The translations under genes and the position numbers were made by a program. Positions 16,051 through 24,230 of a stretch of DNA of 64,000 bases are shown one piece after another. The DNA comes from an uncultured Blautia sp. (GTDB lineage: Bacteria > Bacillota > Clostridia > Lachnospirales > Lachnospiraceae): NCBI GenBank assembly GCA_934394545.1, contig CAKRRG010000001.1:56778-120777 (forward strand), written 5' to 3'. The notes beneath the pieces were generated by a model. That model ran no database searches, was not told the origin of the DNA, and worked only from the letters and a program-made list of their open reading frames with translations. Numbering within the stretch: position 1 is the stretch's first letter; each line of letters opens with the position of its first letter.

Positions 16051-17220
16051 ATGTCGACAACAGGAGAGTATAATTTAAAATATGTTGAGTCGGGAATAGA
16101 TGATGAGATTTTTTTTGAGAATGAGGAAGAGTTAACTCAGCTGGAATATGAGGGAAACGATGAGAGACCAGTATTTGAAGCAGTGAAAGTTACGAAGAAG
16201 GATTTTTCTATATTCGAACTCCACAGAAAATATAAAAAGGGGCAATTGATTCTGGAAGTTGATTTTCAGAGAAAAGAGGTATGGAAATATAAACAAAAAT
16301 GTGAATTAATTGAAAGTATTTTGATGGGACTGCCTTTACCGATTTTTTATTTTAAGTTGCAGAATAATTCAAAATATGTTGTTGTTGATGGTAAGCAGAG
16401 ATTATCTACATTATTTGAATTTTTGGAGAATAAGTTTGTATTAAAATCATTAAAGATATTGAAATTTCTTAATGGAAGGAGATTTGAGGATTTAAAAGAA
16501 GAACTGGGAATTTATCAGTCGCAATTGGAGGATTATCAGGTATATTCACATGTGATTCTTCCACCTACACCGGATAAAATTTTGTTTGATATATTTGATC
16601 GGGTAAATAGAGGAGGGACAAAATTAAATAAACAGGAGATAAGGAATGCACTGTATCATGGAAAGGGACTGGATATGATTACAGATATAACAAAATCTCC
16701 TGAATTTGAAAGAGCCACTCGAATTAAACATGAAAAAGACAGTAGAATGAAAGGATCATATCTTGTGACAAGATTTTTATCATTCTATTTATTTTTTAAT
16801 CATTTATTGTGGGAAAATGGGAAAGCTTATGAATACACAGGTGATCTGGATGAATTGATAGAGGTAACTTTGACACAATTAAATAATTCTCCTGAAAATA
16901 ATTTGGAGGAATTAAAGAATTTAACAACAGAATATTTAAACATGTCATATAGAATTTTGGGAAGAGGAGCATTTCGGCGTGAAATGCAGCAGTCAAAACC
17001 AATCAATATGAACATTTTTGAAGTTACTTTGTATTTTATGTCATTAATATTAAAAGATAAAAAGAAGGTATCTGATGAAATGGTATATGCCGGCTTGCAA
17101 AATATGATTAACAGTGAGGTGTTTTTACGCTATATAGGGAATAGCAGGGATAATACTGTAAATGTGTATGGAAGATTCAAGATGATGGAAGACTTGTGGG
17201 AGGAAATTGGAAATGATTAG
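16051..17220 (+). CDS. DUF262 protein, module B
   Basis: The 389-aa protein shares the DUF262 pattern of module A: VDFQRKEVWKYKQKCELIES, LPLPIFYFKL, and DGKQRLSTLFEFL in place of DGQQR, followed by FDRVNRGGTKLNKQEIRNAL. I chose ATG at 16051, preceded by GGAAGGGAG, over an in-frame TTG at 16027. It begins 45 bases after the SIR2-TIR stop, so the two may be co-transcribed, and its stop overlaps the ATPase start (ATGATTAG). There is no DUF1524 HNH domain. Presumed NTP-dependent sensor or regulator (inference). Confidence 0.87.
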   Translation: MSTTGEYNLKYVESGIDDEIFFENEEELTQLEYEGNDERPVFEAVKVTKKDFSIFELHRKYKKGQLILEVDFQRKEVWKYKQKCELIESILMGLPLPIFYFKLQNNSKYVVVDGKQRLSTLFEFLENKFVLKSLKILKFLNGRRFEDLKEELGIYQSQLEDYQVYSHVILPPTPDKILFDIFDRVNRGGTKLNKQEIRNALYHGKGLDMITDITKSPEFERATRIKHEKDSRMKGSYLVTRFLSFYLFFNHLLWENGKAYEYTGDLDELIEVTLTQLNNSPENNLEELKNLTTEYLNMSYRILGRGAFRREMQQSKPINMNIFEVTLYFMSLILKDKKKVSDEMVYAGLQNMINSEVFLRYIGNSRDNTVNVYGRFKMMEDLWEEIGND

Positions 17221-18343
17221 TAAAGTAACGGTAAGAGCATTGAAATCTATCAGGGATTTGAGTATTGAATGTTCAAATTTTAATTTGTTTGTAGGAACGA
17301 ATTCATCTGGAAAATCGACCTTTTTGCAGGCGTTATTGATAGTTGCGCAAGAAGAACTTAATGGGAAATATATTTCTCTGGGAGAATTTCGCGAAGCCAG
17401 AAATTATTCTATGCCGAATAGTCCAATTGAAATAGAAATAATGGAAAAAGATAAAAAATTGCCTGGATGGATAAAATTTGTTGAAAATGAGGAAAAAGAA
17501 GGATATATAATTAAAGATTTTCTGGACGATGCCATATCTGAGGAGATATTGCTAAATAATTTGAGTATAGATATGGATCCGGAGCAGTCATTCTTGCCAA
17601 AAGAAGATATTTATTTTCATTATTTATCATGCCATCGAATAGGCGTGGATGATATTTATAAAAAAAATATGATAGATGAAACAGATTTTGGGATAGATGG
17701 TGAGTATGCGTTTGCATATCTCCTTAGAAATGAGGAAGCAATCGTAGATGAAAAGTTGGCAGTAAGAAAAAATGATGTCACTAATAGCCTGTTAGGACAG
17801 GTGAATCATTGGCTTGATTATATTGTGGGAACGACTCTTTCTATCAATGATTTAAAAAAAACAAATTATTTGCAGGTAAAATATAACAATAATCCTGCAA
17901 ATTTCAGTTCAGACGCTTTATATTGCAGGCCGGTAAATGTGGGATCTGGAATTAGTTATTTGATTAGTATTCTTATTACCTGTCTTGGGGCAGAAGAGGA
18001 TTCCATTATTATTATAGAAAATCCTGAGATCCATTTACATCCCAAGGCTCAATCCAGATTATGTGAATTTTTGTATCATGTAAGCAAAGCGGGAAGACAG
18101 CTTTTTATTGAATCACACAGTGACCATATCTTTAATGGATTAAGAGTAGGCGTAGCACAGGGAAAGATAAAGCAAGAAGAGATAACAGTAAATTTTTTTG
18201 CAATGGATGAGAAATATGAAACGCAGTGCAATCCTATTGTCTTTGGCGAATATGGAAAAATAATGGGAACAAACGAGGCAATGGATATTAATGATCTTTT
18301 TGATCAATTTGAAATTGATATGGATAAAATGCTTGGATTGTAA
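17213..18343 (+). CDS. AAA_21/DUF3696-like ATPase, module B
   Basis: The 376-aa protein has Walker A VGTNSSGKST near residue 27, Walker B SIIIIENPEIHLHPKAQ and a switch histidine in FIESHSDHIFNGLRVGVAQG. This is the OLD/RecF-like layout of stand-alone accessory ATPases, and the C-terminal part resembles DUF3696 proteins. I place the start at ATG 17213 because GGGAGG lies 9 bases upstream; TTG at 17207 is too close. It is translationally coupled to DUF262. Sequence motifs differ enough from the module A ATPase that it is not a recent copy. Confidence 0.86.
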   Translation: MISKVTVRALKSIRDLSIECSNFNLFVGTNSSGKSTFLQALLIVAQEELNGKYISLGEFREARNYSMPNSPIEIEIMEKDKKLPGWIKFVENEEKEGYIIKDFLDDAISEEILLNNLSIDMDPEQSFLPKEDIYFHYLSCHRIGVDDIYKKNMIDETDFGIDGEYAFAYLLRNEEAIVDEKLAVRKNDVTNSLLGQVNHWLDYIVGTTLSINDLKKTNYLQVKYNNNPANFSSDALYCRPVNVGSGISYLISILITCLGAEEDSIIIIENPEIHLHPKAQSRLCEFLYHVSKAGRQLFIESHSDHIFNGLRVGVAQGKIKQEEITVNFFAMDEKYETQCNPIVFGEYGKIMGTNEAMDINDLFDQFEIDMDKMLGL

Positions 18344-18365
18344 GAAATGAGGGATACGCAGGAGT

Positions 18366-19151
18366 ATGGACTACTATTTGAATGAGTATTCATTGAGAGG
18401 GCAGTTTAAAAATACAGATGAATTCATTGAAACGCTGAGAACATTTACCCTACCGGTATTAAACAGGATTAAAGATGAAAAGGAAAGTATACTTTGGAGA
18501 AAAGATACTTTTTGGAATTTAGAAATATGTAATGGAATTATAGTTTCTAATATTCCACAAAAAAGAAATGAAAGAAGTCCAGAATTATTAGCATTAAAAA
18601 ATAAGCTGATCAAGCTGTGTACTGAGAAACCATATTGGATAAGTGATCAGGAATCTCCGATTGTTGTTAAAAAATATGATTTTGACGACACATATAGAGA
18701 ATTTTTTGAAAATCCTAATTGTTTTTTAAAAGCAATGGAAAATGAAGGAAAAATTGTATCTTTTATTCATCCGGAATATAAGCGACCACAGTTGCCGATT
18801 ATAATTTGTAAAGAAGAGGAAGAAATTACGTGTCCGCTGGATAATATTTCTGATAGCTCATATTGGGAATATGTACCTGAAATAAAAACGTGGAAGCTTT
18901 CGGAAAAGTATACTGTTGAGGTGCGTGCGAAAGAGTTTGAGTATCATCCACCTCATTTTCACGTTACTGGTAAGGATAGAGGGTGTGCTGCTGTTTTTAG
19001 ACTTGAGGATGGAACATTATACAGAAAGGATAAGGACAAATGGTCATCTCAAATGACTACGGAAGTACAGAAATGGTATAAAAATAATAAAGAGGAATTA
19101 AGTAAAGCCTGGAGTATTTTACATAGCGCTGATTGTCAAGGTGGAAAATAA
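18366..19151 (+). CDS. DUF4160-like C-terminal domain protein, third gene of module B
   Basis: The 261-aa protein has an unassigned N-terminal region (DYYLNEYSLRGQFKNTDEFI onwards). From about residue 180 it has a DUF4160-like segment: EVRAKEFEYHPPHFHVTG, AVFRLEDGTL, and a final WYKNNKEELSKAWSILH. DUF4160 proteins are small, often toxin-antitoxin associated, and carry this PPHFHV motif. The gene starts 22 bases after the ATPase with a CAGGAG site. It sits where module A has its HNH nuclease, so it is the candidate effector or regulator of module B; that role is inference. Confidence 0.7.
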   Translation: MDYYLNEYSLRGQFKNTDEFIETLRTFTLPVLNRIKDEKESILWRKDTFWNLEICNGIIVSNIPQKRNERSPELLALKNKLIKLCTEKPYWISDQESPIVVKKYDFDDTYREFFENPNCFLKAMENEGKIVSFIHPEYKRPQLPIIICKEEEEITCPLDNISDSSYWEYVPEIKTWKLSEKYTVEVRAKEFEYHPPHFHVTGKDRGCAAVFRLEDGTLYRKDKDKWSSQMTTEVQKWYKNNKEELSKAWSILHSADCQGGK

Positions 19152-19206
19152 TCTTATTTGAATGAATTTTATCGACATAACATTTGTTTCTACACCTCTT
19201 GACTTT

Positions 19207-19227
19207 TCTTTCTTACAATAAGAAAGA
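19207..19227. promoter_or_regulatory. Perfect palindrome upstream of the AlbA_2 gene (candidate operator)
   Basis: TCTTTCTTA-CAA-TAAGAAAGA is a 9-bp perfect inverted repeat, 33 bases before the AlbA_2 start and immediately after a TTGACT that could be a -35. A decayed version occurs in the scar at 13751-13775. It would suit autoregulation by the winged-helix domain of the protein. Confidence 0.5.
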
Positions 19228-19260
19228 AGAAAGAAACGAGAAAGGAAGGAGTAGAAGAAG

Positions 19261-20583
19261 ATGTTGGCGTGCGAAAACCAGAATATCGAATTTAAGCAAG
19301 AGTATGTCACTGACATCCGAAAAGAGGTGCTGGGCTTTGCAAATGCAGAGGGTGGTACAGTTTATGTCGGTGTACGAAAAGATGGAGCAGTTCTGGGTAT
19401 TGATGATTCGGACGGCGTGATGCTCCAAATCGTGAATTCTTTGAAGGATTCGTTGGCACCAGATATAATGCCATTTGTTAGAGTCAATACGGTTGAAATA
19501 GAAAAGAAGCAAGTCATCGAAATTGATGTAACAACAGGAACGAATCGATCGTACTATCTTCGTGAAAAAGGTCTGAAGCCTAGTGGAGTGTATGTAAGAA
19601 AAGGAGGTTCTACGCAGCCAATGACGGAAGAGGGAATCCGGGAGATGATTCTTCAAAACAGTGGCAGATCTTTTGAACTGTGCAGAAGTATGAATCAAGA
19701 ATTGACGTTCCATACTTTCCAAACAGAGATGCAGAGAAGATCTATCGAAATCGGATCATCGCAAATGCGGACCCTTAAGCTGATTGGTGAAGATGGCTTA
19801 TATACCAATCTTGCATTGCTGCTATCAGACCAGTGTGAAACAACAACGAAGGTTGCTCTCTTTCAAAGAACAGATAAGGAATTATTCCGAGACAGAAAGG
19901 AATTTAAGGGCTCCATTTTAAAGCAGCTTGAAGATGTATACCAGTTTATTGATTTGGTCAATAAAACGAAAGCAACATTTTCAGGGCTGGATCGAACGGA
20001 TAGAAGAGATTACCCGGAGGAAGCAGTGAGAGAGGCTTTACTGAACAGCATTGTCCATCGTGATTACTCTTTTAGTGGAAGTAATCTGGTCAATGTCTAT
20101 GAGGACAGAATCGAATTTGTTTCTCTTGGCGGTCTTGTATCAGGTTTGGAGTTGAAATCCATTTTTCTTGGCGTTTCACAATCGAGAAATCCGAACCTTG
20201 CGGCTGTTTTCTACCACATGAGATTGATTGAAAGTTATGGTACAGGAATTGGAAAAATTGAACGTGTATATAAAGTTTGTTCATTCCATCCAGAGATTGA
20301 AACTGCAAAGGGCGTTTTTCGGGTGACACTTCCGAACCGAAATGAAGAACAAGAAGCTGAGATACAGAAAATAAAGAATGCGAACAACGATATTTCACTG
20401 GATGAGCAGAAGAATTTCATCATTCAGTATGCGAGGGAGAATGGCAGCATAACGAGAAAAGAAGTGGAAGATTTGATTGGCGCAGGAACAACAAAGGCAT
20501 TCCGATTACTTAAAGAGCTTTGCGAGGTTGATAAACTTGAGCAAAAGGGAAGCGGAAAGCTGAGTACCTATGTTATCAAATAG
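19261..20583 (+). CDS. AlbA_2-domain transcriptional regulator-like protein (Schlafen-AlbA_2 / HATPase_c_4 / wHTH)
   Basis: The 440-aa protein begins with an AlbA_2 (divergent AAA-4/Schlafen-type) domain: NIEFKQEYVTDIRKEVLGFA, GGTVYVGVRKDG, GVYVRKGGSTQPM. In the middle are the HATPase_c_4-like motifs EAVREALLNSIVHRDYSF and ESYGTGIGKIERV. It ends with a winged-helix segment ITRKEVEDLIGAGTTKAFRL. Such proteins are widespread in gut bacteria, annotated as ATP-binding or RNA-binding regulators; some accompany defence genes. A palindrome lies just upstream. The 1190-aa protein gene follows closely, so they probably form an operon. Confidence 0.85.
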   Translation: MLACENQNIEFKQEYVTDIRKEVLGFANAEGGTVYVGVRKDGAVLGIDDSDGVMLQIVNSLKDSLAPDIMPFVRVNTVEIEKKQVIEIDVTTGTNRSYYLREKGLKPSGVYVRKGGSTQPMTEEGIREMILQNSGRSFELCRSMNQELTFHTFQTEMQRRSIEIGSSQMRTLKLIGEDGLYTNLALLLSDQCETTTKVALFQRTDKELFRDRKEFKGSILKQLEDVYQFIDLVNKTKATFSGLDRTDRRDYPEEAVREALLNSIVHRDYSFSGSNLVNVYEDRIEFVSLGGLVSGLELKSIFLGVSQSRNPNLAAVFYHMRLIESYGTGIGKIERVYKVCSFHPEIETAKGVFRVTLPNRNEEQEAEIQKIKNANNDISLDEQKNFIIQYARENGSITRKEVEDLIGAGTTKAFRLLKELCEVDKLEQKGSGKLSTYVIK

Positions 20584-20626
20584 TGGAGAATATTTACCAC
20601 TAGCTGTTGTTAGAGGATTAAATATA

Positions 20627-23600
20627 ATGAATTATCGCATTATAGAGAATAAAACCAGATTAACGGAAGCTGTCAGGATGCTAGAAGCACAACGGCAGGG
20701 GAATGTTCCAAGAGAGAAGGAATCCCTTAGAGACTTTCAAGAGGTGTTTAATGAATGGCGTGAGATAGTGGATCAGTTACAGCTGTATCAGGGATATTAT
20801 ATACGCTATAAAATGAATCTGTTGAATTTGTTTTTAGAGCAGTATAAGTTAGCACACAGTGATCGACCGTTATCATTTTCTGCGCAGTCCTTGTTTGAAG
20901 ATGGATGGTTAGTAAGGCATAAAGACACATGGTCATTTTCGGTTGCGGATCATACTCTGAAAGAATTGGAAGATGTTTGCCCGGATGAAAAAATGCCAGA
21001 GATATTTTTTCTAAAATGTCTGCACAGCTTTTTAGAGGACAAAAATGCCAGTGAATTAAAAGACAATGAATTAAAAGATAGGGAAGTTCCTGAGCTAATA
21101 TATGAGAAGTGGAGCAGAAAAAGTGCACTGTTGTTTGCTTTTTGGTGGGATGATATTTGTGATCAGAAGGACGAAGCAGCCAGGGAAAAATGGTTTCATT
21201 GTTGGGAAAATTGGGGAGTTTCCGGTGAAGTGTATCGCTATGTTTTCCATAAGAGAGAACTTTATCAGAGTTGTATGGAATATTTAAAAGGAATCAAAAG
21301 TCTTTCATGGACACAGTACCATAATATTGTATATCACAAATATATTATGGAAAATGGAAGAAGGGATTTGTCTATAGAAGAATTTGAATTTCCGGAAAGA
21401 CCATTCCAGAACCGATTGCATTTTTATGGGTGGATAGATACATTACACTCATTATATGATGCGTATCATTTAGAGAAGTATTGTCTTTTATTGTGCCGGC
21501 AGGCTTACATGGATATGGATGCAGAGGAGGTGAGGGAATGCTGTAGTTACATGTGTATTCCATGTCTACACTTAGAAATTGATTACTTAATGAAACAACC
21601 GGTTTTTTTGATAGATTGTCTGGAGCAGCCGGAGCTGTTTACCAGTGTGTCCGTGCTGTTGTGGAGCCAAATAAGAAATAGAAATACCACTCAATTAAAA
21701 GAATCCTTGACGAAAGAGATAAGCCAGAATTTATTTGATATTTTAAAAGATGGAATTTTGAATCAGAAAACCATAGAATGGCAATTCGCATTGAATGACT
21801 TACTGTCATATTTTATCCTGAATGGGGCAATCTATGGCAGAGTGCGAGTGGAACATCAGAAAAGTGTAAGTATCATTCATGATGGTTTTATGAAATGGTA
21901 TTCTAAAGAAGAAAACGTTCAGAAGCGTTGTAATCATGGAGTTCTTGCATTTCTCAAAGAGAACTATGAAGCCTGTACAAATAATTCTTACAGAACCTAT
22001 TTTGGAATGGAATACCTGGTCTGGCTGGAAAGATATGCGGATGCTGAAGCAGGAGAACAGATTTTTGATTTTTATAAAATATTTATGCAGGACGCTTTGA
22101 ATGATAAAACACATATTTCTATAATGGATTGGAAGTTCCTGGATGAACGTTGGCATTTCGTATTACTGAATTATGTTGCAGATAGTGGAGTAAGTGGGAT
22201 TCGGAAATTTGCAGAAATCATATCACCAGAACAATATGAATTGACAGTGCAAAGAATGCAGGGGAAAACGCCGCTATTAAGTGCAGGGAGAACCGGATTG
22301 GTACATTTGTACATGCTTTCTGAACTTTTATTGGTAGAAAGAAAAAATCTGAGTTCAAGAGAAATTGAAGAATTGGAGAAACAGTTTACAGATTGCTTTC
22401 TATGTTATCAACAAAAAGAATGTGATCCTTTATGCTCCGAGTCAATAGCAATTTTGGAGTCGAGTCCCCTTCTGGTTAAATATATGGATGCATTTGTATT
22501 GCTAAGAGAGAAATATGAGAAGCGTATTCTGGATTTCTGGGAAGAACAACCAATAGAAAAGATTATTGCATGTATCGGCAATATTCGTAAAAAATCGGTG
22601 TTTCAGAAGTTGACGGAGATATTGCAAAATAGAATAAAAGAAGATTACTTAAAAAGAATTTACTCATGGTCTTCTTGGCGCAGTATTATTGATACAATGA
22701 TTGATCTGGCGTTTTCTGATGATGATTTTAAAAAGACATTTGTACATAAAATTTCAGAAATGTATGCCGCTTTTAGCGAAGCAATGCATACCAAAAAGAG
22801 CATTGTGTTAAAAGAGAACCAGTCATGGATGAAAGAAAAAGAATTGCAATTGATGGTTCTGAATGGAAAGGAAGAAGATATATTTAATTTGCCGGATAAT
22901 TCTGTTAATACTTTTTACAAAGCTCTTGTTTATTTGGAGCGAGATGAGGTAAAGGATTTTATCAAGGCAGAAGAATTGTATACGGTTTTCTTGCAGAATA
23001 ATCCGGATAGCTATGCAGCCGGTGCCAATCGTTTTATTGCTGATACCAGAATATGTGTTGCTTCAGAAGATGAAGAGGAACGTAAGAAGTATTTTCAATT
23101 AGCGAAGAAACATCTAAAAGAAATGAAAAGTCGTCCGATACGAAATGAAAGCAGTGAATTACTTTTGTGTGCCAATGCGTTATGCCTTTTTGAAAAAATG
23201 GAAGATACGGAGGCGTTCTGGAAAATCTGTAGTGAAATGCCAAAAAGATTTTGGAATGATATTTCATGTGCCCGTTATATTATATACACTTATATACGAA
23301 GTGAAGAATTTGAGAATGCGGAAAAGGTGCTGGATGAGTTAGAGCAGTTTTATGGTAAAACAGAAGAAATCGTGAAACTGGAAAGACAGATACAGAAAAG
23401 AAGTGTGCAGACCGGAGAGTTTCCCATGGGATTTCAGCCTGAGCTGAATGAGATTCAAGGAATCATCAGTGCACTTGGAAAGGTGCGTTTTTTGTCAGAT
23501 TGGGATGCTGCTAGAGTTTATTTCAGAGGAAGAGAATTGTCCAATCCGGTCGAGTCTCATTTGTTAAAGCTGATGCTTGAGACTACTTCTGCTTTATCGC

Positions 23601-24199
23601 AGTATTGCGATCACATAAGATTCAATGGCAAGGCTGCTCCGGAGAATTACTATAATAAACTTTTGATGATCCTTTTCAATCAGAATCAGCAGGAAATTTA
23701 CGATTATAGTATGCGTGATCAGTCACAGGAGGGTACTGCATCAGATGTTTTGGCAAATGGCAGGCAAAGTGTAGGAAGTACAGATTTGTGGATTAGTCAT
23801 TCCGGTACTTCCTTGAGTATTGCAGAGGGGATTGTCATTACTGGAATGTGCCGGACGAATATGAAAAAACATCTGGAGAAAATATTTGGATACAATTATG
23901 CGGATTTGGAAACTTTGTTTATTGTATTATATGCAGATGTGGATGATATATCCCAGACTTGGAAGGGATATCTGGACTTCCTGGAAGATGTACAAAAAGA
24001 ACAGGATCTTGTATGGAAAATCAGGCGAATCATCAAAAGAGACGAGATTGAACTGATCCAGAAACATATAAGAAACGATAAATATGTCTGTATGACAGAA
24101 CAATATAATAGTGACAGCTGTATTCATGTATATCATATTATGGTTGATATAAAAAAATATGCTCAAAAAAAAGCAGCAATTCAGGCAAGAAAAAAGTAA
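20627..24199 (+). CDS. Large uncharacterised protein, 1190 aa, helical-repeat-like with possible C-terminal nuclease fold
   Basis: I cannot assign this protein to a named family. I chose ATG 20627, preceded by AGAGGA, although the frame is open from 20570. It is soluble and mostly helical. A TPR-like stretch lies around residues 770-910 (KAEELYTVFLQNNPDSYAAG, FENAEKVLDELEQFYG). Near the C-terminus STDLWISHSG...SLSIAEGI gives D1053 and E1067, followed by a KKHLEKIFGYN helix and an LFIVLYADV strand. This resembles the D...ExK core of PD-(D/E)XK-like domains at the ends of some defence proteins, but the lysine is replaced. Its last ~90 bases recur as remnants at 25950 and 32041. Confidence 0.75.
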   Translation: MNYRIIENKTRLTEAVRMLEAQRQGNVPREKESLRDFQEVFNEWREIVDQLQLYQGYYIRYKMNLLNLFLEQYKLAHSDRPLSFSAQSLFEDGWLVRHKDTWSFSVADHTLKELEDVCPDEKMPEIFFLKCLHSFLEDKNASELKDNELKDREVPELIYEKWSRKSALLFAFWWDDICDQKDEAAREKWFHCWENWGVSGEVYRYVFHKRELYQSCMEYLKGIKSLSWTQYHNIVYHKYIMENGRRDLSIEEFEFPERPFQNRLHFYGWIDTLHSLYDAYHLEKYCLLLCRQAYMDMDAEEVRECCSYMCIPCLHLEIDYLMKQPVFLIDCLEQPELFTSVSVLLWSQIRNRNTTQLKESLTKEISQNLFDILKDGILNQKTIEWQFALNDLLSYFILNGAIYGRVRVEHQKSVSIIHDGFMKWYSKEENVQKRCNHGVLAFLKENYEACTNNSYRTYFGMEYLVWLERYADAEAGEQIFDFYKIFMQDALNDKTHISIMDWKFLDERWHFVLLNYVADSGVSGIRKFAEIISPEQYELTVQRMQGKTPLLSAGRTGLVHLYMLSELLLVERKNLSSREIEELEKQFTDCFLCYQQKECDPLCSESIAILESSPLLVKYMDAFVLLREKYEKRILDFWEEQPIEKIIACIGNIRKKSVFQKLTEILQNRIKEDYLKRIYSWSSWRSIIDTMIDLAFSDDDFKKTFVHKISEMYAAFSEAMHTKKSIVLKENQSWMKEKELQLMVLNGKEEDIFNLPDNSVNTFYKALVYLERDEVKDFIKAEELYTVFLQNNPDSYAAGANRFIADTRICVASEDEEERKKYFQLAKKHLKEMKSRPIRNESSELLLCANALCLFEKMEDTEAFWKICSEMPKRFWNDISCARYIIYTYIRSEEFENAEKVLDELEQFYGKTEEIVKLERQIQKRSVQTGEFPMGFQPELNEIQGIISALGKVRFLSDWDAARVYFRGRELSNPVESHLLKLMLETTSALSQYCDHIRFNGKAAPENYYNKLLMILFNQNQQEIYDYSMRDQSQEGTASDVLANGRQSVGSTDLWISHSGTSLSIAEGIVITGMCRTNMKKHLEKIFGYNYADLETLFIVLYADVDDISQTWKGYLDFLEDVQKEQDLVWKIRRIIKRDEIELIQKHIRNDKYVCMTEQYNSDSCIHVYHIMVDIKKYAQKKAAIQARKK

Positions 24200-24230
24200 G
24201 GATTATTTTTGTTAGGGGGGGTGTCAAAAG

